DNA from: Opitutia bacterium
GTDB taxonomy: Bacteria > Verrucomicrobiota > Verrucomicrobiia > Opitutales > Opitutaceae
DNA: 64,000 bases
Assembly: GCA_947452315.1 (NCBI GenBank)
Contig: CANGCX010000001.1
Coordinates: 46,766 to 110,765 of the forward strand
Direction of reading: 5' to 3'
The position numbers and the translations under genes are program-made. Below, in pieces: positions 42,037 to 51,060 of this stretch (position 1 is its first letter; each line of letters starts with the position of its first letter). Under the pieces are notes generated by a model. It made no database searches. It was not told where the DNA came from and saw only the letters and a program-made list of their open reading frames with translations.

Positions 42037-43335
42037 ATGTTCGGTTTTTTCCAGTCGCAGGATAAGAAAATGCTCGAGAACGCCGAGAACTGGCTCGAGC
42101 TTGCCGAGAAGATCTATCATTTCCGCCGTGACGTCTTGCCCACCGCTCAACTCGGAAAACTCACACAACAAATCGATTCACTGCGCGAAGGCATTAAGCA
42201 GCGCCTCGATGCGGCCAAGCTCAAGTTAAGAATCGAGCAAGCCGAAGCGGTTATGCGTGAAACCGGAGGAGCCGTATATCCGAAAAACGCGCTTGTTGAA
42301 AACGTAGAATTTTTCGTCGTAGCCGCCTTGGTGATCTTGGGTATCCGCACTTATGTGGCCCAACCGTTCAAAATTCCCACGAACTCAATGTGGCCGACTT
42401 ATTACGGGATGACGGGCGAAAATCACACGAGTGCGACCGAACCTCCGAGTAAATTGGGCCAGGCCTTCCGATTTCTCGCCTATGGCGCGCAACGCTTCGA
42501 AGCAATCGCTCCACGCGGGGGTGAGGTGACAGCGCCGTTCTTCAGTAACGGCCGTATGGCTTATACTATTCAGCCCGATAGGAGCTGGTTTATTTTTCCC
42601 ACTCAGGTGAAGGAATACACCTTCTACGTCGATGGGGCTCCGGCGACGATGCGTGTTCCGATGGATTTCGGTGATTTTGACCGCATGCTGTTTGAAACCT
42701 ATTTTGGTAGCGAACGCGATTTCACGTCGCAATGGCCGCGTTTAGTCCGAGCAGCCGCAGGTCACGATTCCCTTCTTAAAGTTGATGCTAACACGGGCGC
42801 AAGCGCGAGCGTGAGGATCATTTCCTTGGGACGCACCGTTAAGGCCGGCGAAGCGTTATTGCGTTTTGATCTATTAACTGGGGATCAACTCTTCGTAGAT
42901 CGGTTAAGCTTTCATTTTGTCCAACCCAAGACGGGGCAGGGCTTTGTTTTTCGCACCGGCAACATCGCAGGAATCGGCCAAGACCAATACTACATCAAAC
43001 GATTAGTCGGGGTGCCAGGTGATGTTCTCGAAATTAAAGAACCCGGAATCATTCGTAACGGTGCGCCCATAACTGGGTCAGAAGCTTTTGACGCCAACGC
43101 CAAACGAAGTGGACTTTACCGCGGTTATTTTAACGCGGATCCGCGATATGGATCAAAGTATCTTCAGGCTGGGGAAAAAGTTAGTATCCCGAAAGACGGC
43201 TTCTTCGCCATGGGTGATAACTCGGGCAACAGCCAAGATAGTCGCTATTGGGGTTTTGTGCCGCTCAAAGATGCCGTTGGTCGACCCTTAATTATTTATT
43301 ATCCATTCACAGCTCGTTGGGGAATAGCGCGCTAA
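42037..43335 (+). CDS. lepB: Signal peptidase I
   Basis: FKIPTNSMWPTYY (Ser); QYYIKRLVGVPGDVLE (Lys); FFAMGDNSGNSQDSRYWGFVP. Confidence 0.92.
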   Translation: MFGFFQSQDKKMLENAENWLELAEKIYHFRRDVLPTAQLGKLTQQIDSLREGIKQRLDAAKLKLRIEQAEAVMRETGGAVYPKNALVENVEFFVVAALVILGIRTYVAQPFKIPTNSMWPTYYGMTGENHTSATEPPSKLGQAFRFLAYGAQRFEAIAPRGGEVTAPFFSNGRMAYTIQPDRSWFIFPTQVKEYTFYVDGAPATMRVPMDFGDFDRMLFETYFGSERDFTSQWPRLVRAAAGHDSLLKVDANTGASASVRIISLGRTVKAGEALLRFDLLTGDQLFVDRLSFHFVQPKTGQGFVFRTGNIAGIGQDQYYIKRLVGVPGDVLEIKEPGIIRNGAPITGSEAFDANAKRSGLYRGYFNADPRYGSKYLQAGEKVSIPKDGFFAMGDNSGNSQDSRYWGFVPLKDAVGRPLIIYYPFTARWGIAR

Positions 43336-43509
43336 AATAGCTCTGGGCCTGAGTCTATCGAAGTTGTGAAGGCGTAGAGCTTCACTTCACACGGCTTAAT
43401 TACTTGCGCTCGTCAATAACATGACGGCCACCGCACAATAAATATTATGTTTAATATTATGCTTAAGCGCACGTCTTGACGGCGCGCGTTGTGGTGCCGG
43501 AAAGGCGCC

Positions 43510-43609
43510 CAGACCTCCGACGCTTATCTGGCGCAGATCGGCGGCATCAGCTGGCCTCACCCTCGCAACCTTTGACACAGGCATACCCGGCTCGCACCTC
43601 ATCGCCTGA
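43510..43609 (+). pseudogene. C-terminal remnant of a PIN-domain toxin (VapC-like), frameshifted
   Basis: QTSDAYLAQI (frame of 43510) continues after a 1-nt shift near 43540 as AASAGLTLATFDTGIPGSHLIA*; matches the conserved TDAYLAALA...LATFD PIN C-terminal pattern. Confidence 0.55.
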
Positions 43610-43681
43610 TTCGCCCGCCGGCCCTCGCCTCCGTTCGACTACTGAGTGACAGGAATCCGGAGAGACCAGCAAAGCAGAGAT

Positions 43682-43930
43682 TCACGAGCGCACCAGCCGC
43701 GACCGTGAGAAACGTAACTCCGGCGGTGCGCTGACCCGTGGACTGGCGCGGAATCGCCCTAGAGTTTCTAGATTTTCCGCCTCGCGGTTTCCTGCGGCAA
43801 AGCCGGCGCGCAATTCTGCCAGGACCACGAGCGGAAGAAAAATAAGATTGGCCCGGCGGACGATTTCGACCCGGCTCGGTGTGCCTCGCAGGAAGTCGCT
43901 GTAAGCAGTGGTGTCGAGCGCGACGTTCAT
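43682..43930 (-). pseudogene. Truncated PIN-domain toxin (VapC-like N-terminal portion)
   Basis: MNVALDTTAYSDFLRGTPSRVEIVRRANLIFLPLVVLAELRAGFAAGNREAENLETLGRFRASPRV then loss of similarity (SAPPELRFSRSRLVRS*); later PIN acidic residues missing. Confidence 0.65.
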
Positions 43931-44158
43931 CTACTTAGAGACCGCTTCGTCAACCTGCTCGAAGGCCTGGATCGCAGAGTCGAACGCAGGGTCATCGCGC
44001 CACGTGCCGATCAGCGAATCGAGATCGTGATGGGTGGCGACTGAAGCAGCCTGCGAGCGGCTGAGAAACGCAGCGAGCCACGCGGCGAGTCGCGCCGCCT
44101 CCGTCTTGGGGAGGCGCTCGATGGCATGCTCGATTTCGGTGATGGTACTCACGGCCAT
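43931..44158 (-). CDS. Antitoxin-like protein paired with truncated VapC
   Basis: 75 aa directly abutting the toxin start; AVSTITEIEHAIERLPKTEAARLAAWLAAFLSR resembles small antitoxins upstream of vapC. Confidence 0.6.
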   Translation of the reverse strand: MAVSTITEIEHAIERLPKTEAARLAAWLAAFLSRSQAASVATHHDLDSLIGTWRDDPAFDSAIQAFEQVDEAVSK

Positions 44159-44397
44159 GAGAGTGGCGGCACCGTGCTCCGATTCAAGCCGGCAGTTTCA
44201 AGCGACCAACCGCCCGACATAACATAGAGAGCAGGTTTATCCGCCAAATCTCCACTAGGGCTTTTTCGGCGGCGGAGTGGATGTCGAGTGACGCAAAAGT
44301 TGGGACATTAGTGTAAACTGTCCATTGCTCAATCGTTCCCTTGGGCAAATCACGCACGGGTGACGAGTGGATTTCAAGCGGTTAGCCTTGTTGCGCG

Positions 44398-45363
44398 TCA
44401 CTTCCACCCTATCCGCTCTTTTTCTATGACCAAAGGGCGCTTAGTGACTTTGGTATGAATAGATCCGAGGTATTCGCCCAAAATCCCGATAAAAAACAAC
44501 TGCACCGAAGCAAAGAAGAACAAGCCTATTACAACCGGCGCGATCCCAAGGGCAAAGCGCTCCCAAAATATGAGCTTGTACACGAGGTAGGCAAAACCGA
44601 CGAGGAAGGATAAAGCAGACGCACCAAAGCCGACCATTGTCGCTAGTCGTAGCGGCACCTTGGAGTGACTCGTGATTCCCAGCATCGCGACGTCGTAAAG
44701 GGTGTAGAAATTATTTTTGGTGATCCCGCGCTTACGCAGGGGTTGCTCGTAAGGTACACGCGCGACCGGATAACCTAGTTCGCACACCAAACCCCGCACG
44801 TAGGGGTAAGGATCTTCCATCGCGCGCAAGTCCTCAATTACCTTGCGATCGTAAAGCCCGAAGCCGGTGGCGTTCTCGATCAATTCCACGTCAGCTAACC
44901 GTTTGACCACTTTGTAATAAAGGCGGCGCAACGTAAAAAATAACCATGATTCCTCGCTTTGGATCTTCTGCCCCATCACCACGGCGTATCCCTCACGCCA
45001 TTTTTTTATAAGCTCCGTAACCAACTCAGGCGGATCCTGTAAATCTGAAGCCATCACGACAACCGCATCACCGCTCACCTCCAACAGTCCGTGATAGGGT
45101 GAACGGACGTGACCAAAATTGCGCTGATTTAAAATGGCCTTTACCGGCAAGCCCCCCGCGGGTTGGCGCTCGGTTTGAGCGACGAGCTTCCTCAACTCAT
45201 CTTGGGTTCCGTCGGTGGAAGCGTTGTCGATAAAAACCAATTCGCATGCCAAGTCGGGCAATTCCGCGACGACCGCCGTCAACCGTTGGTGCAGCAAAGT
45301 TACATTATCCCGCTCGTTAAAGCAGGGCGCCAAAAGGGTAAGAGAGCGAGCTGTTGAAGTCAT
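44398..45363 (-). CDS. Family 2 glycosyltransferase (DPM1/GtrB-like, two C-terminal TM helices)
   Basis: LLAPCFNERDNVTLLHQRL; ELVFIDNASTDGTQDEL; VVMASDLQDPPEL; C-terminal TM pair. Confidence 0.92.
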   Translation of the reverse strand: MTSTARSLTLLAPCFNERDNVTLLHQRLTAVVAELPDLACELVFIDNASTDGTQDELRKLVAQTERQPAGGLPVKAILNQRNFGHVRSPYHGLLEVSGDAVVVMASDLQDPPELVTELIKKWREGYAVVMGQKIQSEESWLFFTLRRLYYKVVKRLADVELIENATGFGLYDRKVIEDLRAMEDPYPYVRGLVCELGYPVARVPYEQPLRKRGITKNNFYTLYDVAMLGITSHSKVPLRLATMVGFGASALSFLVGFAYLVYKLIFWERFALGIAPVVIGLFFFASVQLFFIGILGEYLGSIHTKVTKRPLVIEKERIGWK

Positions 45364-45489
45364 GACGATGCAGCCAGAGGTGACAGTCCCGAGAGACTAC
45401 CGCAAGCTTGGGCCATGAATACTAGGCTTAGTAACGGGAATCGAAACAGCTCTCTTTGCGGAGTCCCGATCTTAGGCTTCATGGTAGAT

Positions 45490-46386
45490 TCAGGCCCTAA
45501 GAATAAATTCCGATACCTTAGACCTGACCGGTGCGCCGCCATCATCTAAAATATAATGTCCGCAATCCGGTAAATAATGGACCGTAGTACCTGGGAAAAC
45601 CTTAAGCCACCGATCGCGAAAATGATCGTTGAAGCAGAAGTCTCTGCCTCCCCAAACGATCAATTTTGGATTAGGTTTAAATCGAACAAGATTTTGTTCA
45701 ATGAAAGCTAATGTAGGTCGGCTTGGATGATTAAGCTCCAAAGGGATGTCCTGAACAAAAGCGTTCACTGCGACTCGATCATCCCAATTAGAATAAGGCA
45801 GCAAATAGCCCCTCTGCTCATCCTTGGAAAGTTTACGTTGGTTCATTGACATCCAGACTGCAGGTGCGGCGAAGCCGTTGAGACCTCGGACTAGCAATTT
45901 ACCTAAAATGGGTATGCGACAGATCGAAATTCGCCGTGGAATTTGATCTGAAACAAAGGCTGCGGTGTTAAGAATGGTAATCTTTCCAATTAATTCCGGA
46001 TGGCGGGCGGCGAAGCCAAAACCTATGGCTCCACCCCAATCGTGCACGACTAGATGGACGAGTTTAAGATCGAGGCTTTTTATCAAGGCCTCGATGTCTG
46101 TGATGCGATTATCTAAGGTGTAATCGTAATGCTGGGGTTTATCGGATAACCCCATGCCGATGTGATCAGGCGCAATACAACGTATGTTTGGCGACAAATC
46201 CCGGATCAGATCACGATAAAAAAAGGACCAGGTCGGATTGCCATGCAACATAAGCACCGCCACATCTTGGCGTGGGCCTTCGTCGACAAAACTCATCTTA
46301 GCACCTGAAGGAGTGGCAAAAGATTTGGGCGCGAAGGGATATAACTTCGCTATCCCATCTGCGATTTTTAGAAGCAGCTTTACCAT
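45490..46386 (-). CDS. oleB: OleB-like alpha/beta hydrolase (haloalkane-dehalogenase fold, beta-lactone decarboxylase family)
   Basis: LHGNPTWSFFYRDLI, PDHIGMGLSDKPQHYDYTL, VHDWGGAIGFGFAARHPE, LPYSNWDDRVAVNAFVQDIPL, CGHYILDD; directly downstream of the OleA-like gene; ATG at 46386 overlaps oleA end. Confidence 0.78.
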   Translation of the reverse strand: MVKLLLKIADGIAKLYPFAPKSFATPSGAKMSFVDEGPRQDVAVLMLHGNPTWSFFYRDLIRDLSPNIRCIAPDHIGMGLSDKPQHYDYTLDNRITDIEALIKSLDLKLVHLVVHDWGGAIGFGFAARHPELIGKITILNTAAFVSDQIPRRISICRIPILGKLLVRGLNGFAAPAVWMSMNQRKLSKDEQRGYLLPYSNWDDRVAVNAFVQDIPLELNHPSRPTLAFIEQNLVRFKPNPKLIVWGGRDFCFNDHFRDRWLKVFPGTTVHYLPDCGHYILDDGGAPVRSKVSEFILRA

Positions 46387-47411
46387 TCGAGTGCGAGCAT
46401 CAGGCAATTTAGGCCACTACCGATTCCCAGTAAGCCCACGCGGTCACCCGGTTTGACCGCACCTTGTTGAGCTGCGAGAGCCAAGGTGGCAGGCAAGGAT
46501 ACCGACCCCATGTTGCCCAAGGTCTCAAAAGTGGAAAAATCCTTACTCAGATCAAGGCTCAGCGTCTCGTACAGTTTTCGTCGATGCACCGAGCCAACTT
46601 GGTGGCAAATAAAACGATCTATTGCGTCCGCGCTGAGACCTGTGGTGGTTGCGAAATCCGCCCAAGTAGCTCGAGCAAGCTCGACGCCAGCGATGAGTAA
46701 TTGCTCTGAATCGGTCTGCATTGCGAGCGACTCCGCGCCGTGCGTATCGCCCTGACACAAATCGCTGTGCTGCGTGGCAGCACGAGCGACACCCCCGAGC
46801 AATTTGTGTCCGTTTGGAGCGAGGTCTTGGTGGCAAATTAATGCACCTACTGCGCCCGAACCGATGGTGAGATTAGCGAAAAACGGTTTGATCTCATTTC
46901 GTGTAAGATTTTTTTCGCGTAGAGTGCGTAACGTTTGTTCGACCAGCGGGCGCCCGTGTTCACCCGCAACTACTAAGGCGCAGCGAATCTGTCCGCTCTC
47001 GATCATGGAAGCTGCCACGGTCAAAGAATTTAGAAATCCTAGACAAGCGTTAGAGACATCAAAAATCTGAGCCGTCGCCGGCAGGCCGATTTTCCGATGC
47101 GCAAACGAAGCCGTCGCCGGCTCCAGCATGTCTCGCGATACGGCGGCATGAATAAAAAGCTCCACCTGTTCTGGCTTGAGCTTAGAAGCAGCGAACACGG
47201 CTTTGCCGGCTGCGGCGCTCGCATCCGAGGGGCGCGTGGCATCAGACCAGACGCGTCGCTCACGAATCCCAGTCATTAGCTCGAGCCGGCCGAAGGGAAG
47301 CTTGAGACGCTCGTAAAGCGGCCGCAACTGTTCCTCGATCGCGGCCGAGGAAAGGATTTCTTCGGGCAGCGCGACGGCGAGGGCTTCGATGCGAACTTTG
47401 GAGAATCTCAT
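46380..47411 (-). CDS. oleA: OleA-like 3-oxoacyl synthase (thiolase superfamily, FabH-like)
   Basis: VSRDMLEPATAS, FDVSNACLGFLNSL (Cys), FICHQVGSVH (His), FETLGNMGSVSLP (Asn), GDRVGLLGIGSGLNCLM; pattern closer to OleA than FabH. Confidence 0.8.
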   Translation of the reverse strand: MRFSKVRIEALAVALPEEILSSAAIEEQLRPLYERLKLPFGRLELMTGIRERRVWSDATRPSDASAAAGKAVFAASKLKPEQVELFIHAAVSRDMLEPATASFAHRKIGLPATAQIFDVSNACLGFLNSLTVAASMIESGQIRCALVVAGEHGRPLVEQTLRTLREKNLTRNEIKPFFANLTIGSGAVGALICHQDLAPNGHKLLGGVARAATQHSDLCQGDTHGAESLAMQTDSEQLLIAGVELARATWADFATTTGLSADAIDRFICHQVGSVHRRKLYETLSLDLSKDFSTFETLGNMGSVSLPATLALAAQQGAVKPGDRVGLLGIGSGLNCLMLALEW

Positions 47412-48229
47412 GTCGCAGATGAGTCCATGCGCATCGCTAGACGAATGACTTCCTTATCGAAGAAATTGTTACCGAGTCCGGCGTCCACCACGAGTGTCGC
47501 GCCATTGATGCCACTGCTGCGTTCGCTAAGTAAAAACACGGCGGTATCTGCTATCTCTGCAGTCGAAAGATTTCGTTTTCGGAATGTCAGTTTTTCCGCG
47601 TACAGATAGCTTTCCAGGTAGCCGGGAATACCGGCCGATGCGCTGGTTTTAAGCGGACCTGCGCCGACGACATTGAAACGAACTTCGCTATCCGCGCTGA
47701 AAGATTTGGCGAGAAACCGCGTGCACGAATCGAGCGCGGCTTTGATCGGGCCCATATAGCCGTAGTTATCTGGCGTTACGAGCAACGATGAAATGCCTAT
47801 CGTCACCACAGAGGCGTTCTTCGCAAGCAACGGCTTAAAAGCATTTGCGATTTCTACCAAAGAAAATGCTGAGATCGCTGTCGCTTGTAGAAAATCAGCT
47901 CGTTTCGTTTCGTGAAACGCTTTGAAGCCATCGCTGTAATTTGCGAATGCGATCGAGTGAACGATGCCATGCAACATCTTGTGGCCGGCGGCAGCGATTT
48001 CACCTGCGATTCGATTTGCCGCACCTTCTTGTTCTACATCGCAGATAAAGACAGGCTTGCCGCCTAGGAGCGAAGCAAGCGATTGCCGCCGCATTTCTGA
48101 ACGCACACTGTAAAGGACTTTGGCCCCCTGCTCCTCAAGCGACTTGGCAATAAACCAAGCGACACTCTTGCGATTGGCGACACCGAAGACCAAAAACGTT
48201 TTACCGGAAACTTGCAGGAAATCACTCAT
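47408..48229 (-). CDS. FabI-like enoyl-ACP reductase (SDR)
   Basis: FLVFGVANRKSVAWFIAKSLEEQGAKV; YGYMGPIKAALDSCTRFLAKS (Y-x6-K); ATGA overlaps on both sides. Confidence 0.82.
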   Translation of the reverse strand: MSDFLQVSGKTFLVFGVANRKSVAWFIAKSLEEQGAKVLYSVRSEMRRQSLASLLGGKPVFICDVEQEGAANRIAGEIAAAGHKMLHGIVHSIAFANYSDGFKAFHETKRADFLQATAISAFSLVEIANAFKPLLAKNASVVTIGISSLLVTPDNYGYMGPIKAALDSCTRFLAKSFSADSEVRFNVVGAGPLKTSASAGIPGYLESYLYAEKLTFRKRNLSTAEIADTAVFLLSERSSGINGATLVVDAGLGNNFFDKEVIRLAMRMDSSAT

Positions 48230-48669
48230 GCTTTAGGCGCGCTGGCGGGGGTAGTCCATGCGACCGTAAAATCCACGGTAAGCACGCGCTTATCAGCGCT
48301 TTTAATACTGCCGCTCATCATGGTGAAACCTCCAAGCGATTCTTTTTTCTTCACCTCAATAACAATGGTTTCTCCGGGATATACTGGATTACGAAAACGC
48401 ACGTCACTGATCTTCGCCATGAGCGGCACGCCGGCAGGCGTCCCCTGCCCTGCGGCTTGGCGAGCCAAATATAAGGCGCCCGTCTGAAACACCGCTTCGC
48501 AGAGCAATACACCAGGTGTAATCGGTGCACCGGGATAGTGGCCTTTGTAAAATTCTTCGTCAGCGCGCAGTGTGCGTTTCGCGATTAAGCCATCGGGTGT
48601 TTCCGAAACGATTTCATCAACAAAAAGAAAAGGAGGACGATGCGGAATAAGATCAGTAACTTGGCTCAT
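48226..48669 (-). CDS. FabZ-like 3-hydroxyacyl-ACP dehydratase
   Basis: LIPHRPPFLFVDEIV; FYKGHYPGAPITPGVLLCEAVFQTGA (His...Glu hotdog motif). Confidence 0.88.
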   Translation of the reverse strand: MSQVTDLIPHRPPFLFVDEIVSETPDGLIAKRTLRADEEFYKGHYPGAPITPGVLLCEAVFQTGALYLARQAAGQGTPAGVPLMAKISDVRFRNPVYPGETIVIEVKKKESLGGFTMMSGSIKSADKRVLTVDFTVAWTTPASAPKA

Positions 48670-48674
48670 AGGAA

Positions 48675-50132
48675 TTAGACCGGAGTTGATGCCGGCGCAC
48701 CTTGTTTAAGAGCGAAAAGATATTTATCCACTTTATTGGCCGTGATAATCCCATAGTTAATCGTACCTAACCAACCCGACATAATAATGCCCACGCTTCC
48801 GGCGTGGAATAACCCCGGAAGTTTTTCGGAAAGATGCATCGAGACAGGAAGACCTTCAAATTTTGTGCCGAACGAAGTGCCATTAAGATGCGTGGTGTAG
48901 CGTTCGATGGTTCGGGGCGTAGCGGCCTCTTTCCAATCGATCTTGTCGCGCACGCCCGGAATGAATTTCTCCAGAGCTACGAGTGATTCCTCTATCATGC
49001 GCAGCTTGTGAGCCTCGTAATCATCCTCAGAAAGCGATTTCCAGTCAGGATAAAGACCGTTAAGAGAAGCCACGACCGTGTAACGATCAGAGCCGGGACG
49101 CGTATCAGGATAGTACACCGAAAACGTCCGGCTTGTAGTGTGAAAATGCGTGAGCTCTTCGTTGCTATACTGTGGAGCGGCGGAGGTGAAAACGAGGTCG
49201 CCGATATGCGGAATGCTTTCACCTTTTCGGATACCGAAATAGACTTGGCAGGAACTGGAATTGATTCGAACCGCCCGCGCTTGCTCGATAAAATCGACGG
49301 GGAAGTTTTCTTCACCTGCGAGCCGGAAGATCGTATTTTTGATATTGGCGTTGGACAGGACTGCTTTGGCGCGTATGACGCGGCCATTGCCCGCAACGAT
49401 ACCGCACGCCACTTTCTTGCCGTCGCGTTCTTCGACTAGGATTTTATCGACAAGAACTTTTTTGCGCATCTCGACGCCGTTTTTCTTTAATTCGACGACC
49501 ATTTTATCGATGAGATCATCGGATCCGCCGCGAAATGTATAAACGCCAGCCCCCATGAAGTTGGAGAACACAATACCGAAAGTGATCGCAGGGTCATCGA
49601 AATTGGAGCCATTAGCGTAAGATATCGGCTCCATCAACAATCGGTGCACATCGGGGCGCCCAGGAAAGAACCGATTCAGCATCTGCCCGGTGGTCTCCGG
49701 GTTGTTGTCGTAATAATTCATCGCCCGGAGGTAGTCGTAAAACGCTTCAACCTCGGTGCGTTGTAGTTTAAATTGATCGACGAGTACGCGGGTGTAATCT
49801 TCACGAGTGAACGTCGTCCACACGTCCATTTGCGGGTTCACAAATCGAATGTCCTTTAATTGAACAATAGCATCGGAAATTTCCTTCGTCCAATACCGGC
49901 GACAGGACTTGATCATACCGCTAGGAAAACCGTGCAACGAAATATCAAAAATGTGCCCACCTTTCCGCGTGAACCAGGTGGCGAGTCCGCCAAATTGATA
50001 ATGATGCTCGACCAAGAGCACGCGGTGGCCGGCCTTCGCGAGCGCATTTGCACCCGTGAGGCCGCCTAAGCCGCTGCCGATCACAATCACATCGTACTCG
50101 TCGGCGACACCTTTGAGCCAATCGTAAGCCAT
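48675..50132 (-). CDS. CrtI/phytoene-desaturase-like FAD-dependent oxidoreductase (copy 1)
   Basis: [46 protein letters not shown]-terminal [31 protein letters not shown]. Confidence 0.82.
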   Translation of the reverse strand: MAYDWLKGVADEYDVIVIGSGLGGLTGANALAKAGHRVLLVEHHYQFGGLATWFTRKGGHIFDISLHGFPSGMIKSCRRYWTKEISDAIVQLKDIRFVNPQMDVWTTFTREDYTRVLVDQFKLQRTEVEAFYDYLRAMNYYDNNPETTGQMLNRFFPGRPDVHRLLMEPISYANGSNFDDPAITFGIVFSNFMGAGVYTFRGGSDDLIDKMVVELKKNGVEMRKKVLVDKILVEERDGKKVACGIVAGNGRVIRAKAVLSNANIKNTIFRLAGEENFPVDFIEQARAVRINSSSCQVYFGIRKGESIPHIGDLVFTSAAPQYSNEELTHFHTTSRTFSVYYPDTRPGSDRYTVVASLNGLYPDWKSLSEDDYEAHKLRMIEESLVALEKFIPGVRDKIDWKEAATPRTIERYTTHLNGTSFGTKFEGLPVSMHLSEKLPGLFHAGSVGIIMSGWLGTINYGIITANKVDKYLFALKQGAPASTPV

Positions 50133-50172
50133 GGAGCGACCAAGGTGAGCCGCCGTATGGCCAAAGCGCAAC

Positions 50173-51030
50173 TCAGAGTTTAAGTCCGCGCAGATATTTG
50201 AACGATTCAGGAATAGACCGAAGCGGAAACATCGTCTCGTCTTCGAGAAAATAGTGCTTCACGCCGATTTTTTGGGCAGCGCTAAGCACTTCTTTCCAAT
50301 TAATCTGTCCGTCGCCGACGGCTACTTTTGCCATCGCGGGACTGCCTCCGGTGTGGGTGCCACGTTGGAAATCCTTTAACATATCTTTAATGTGCAACAT
50401 CGAAAAGCGGTTAGGGTATTTGGCCAAGAGCGCCGCGGGATCGATACCCGTGATGAAAACCCAGTACACATCCATCTGGTAAGTCACGAGGTCCGGCTGC
50501 GTCTCACGGACCAGCAGATCAAACATTGTTTCCCCCTTGCCTGCTGCAGTCTCGCGAAACTCTAGACCGTGCGGGTGGTAGCCGAACATCAATCCAGCTT
50601 TTTTGCACGTTGCGCCCCATTCATTGAATTTGGCGGCCATAGAGTGAGCCATTTCCTCACTAAACGGCTTAGTCTTGCTTACTGGTGGATAAGGCACGAC
50701 CACGTACTTGAGCCCTAAAGCCTTAGCCTCAGTGATGACAGCGTTGATATCTTTTTCAAAAAGCCCGTAGCCAAAGTGTCCGCTTACCGGAGAGAGGCTG
50801 CGCTTCTTTAACTCAGAGACATATTCGTCGGGTTTCAATGAACCGGTGCCAGCCACTTCAACTTCTTTCACGCCATAAGACTGAGCGAGATCGAGTGCGC
50901 CCGTGGTGCTTTCCTTCGCCTGAGCGCGTAAACTGTATAGTTGAAGACCGAGACGATCTTGGAAGTCCGATCCCAATAGGCGACTTACGAGAATCGCCGC
51001 AACTAAAATGAATCTGAATGTATTATTCAT
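50173..51030 (-). CDS. Secreted sugar phosphate isomerase/epimerase-like TIM barrel protein
   Basis: Signal peptide; [44 protein letters not shown]. Confidence 0.82.
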   Translation of the reverse strand: MNNTFRFILVAAILVSRLLGSDFQDRLGLQLYSLRAQAKESTTGALDLAQSYGVKEVEVAGTGSLKPDEYVSELKKRSLSPVSGHFGYGLFEKDINAVITEAKALGLKYVVVPYPPVSKTKPFSEEMAHSMAAKFNEWGATCKKAGLMFGYHPHGLEFRETAAGKGETMFDLLVRETQPDLVTYQMDVYWVFITGIDPAALLAKYPNRFSMLHIKDMLKDFQRGTHTGGSPAMAKVAVGDGQINWKEVLSAAQKIGVKHYFLEDETMFPLRSIPESFKYLRGLKL

Positions 51031-51060
51031 GGGGATGGGTATACCCAACGAATACGGCTC

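Noticed and set aside
41422-42171. 249-aa minus-strand ORF
   Set aside because: Antisense to lepA; no domain signature
43396-43602. 68-aa minus-strand ORF in the accessory scar
   Set aside because: Antisense to the PIN C-terminal remnant, which has the better motif support
43610-43745. Hydrophobic minus-strand frame GQRTAGVTFLTVAAGALVNLCFAGLSGFLSLSSRTEARAGGRIRR downstream of the truncated vapC
   Set aside because: No start codon or family match; composition alone is not enough to call a gene fragment
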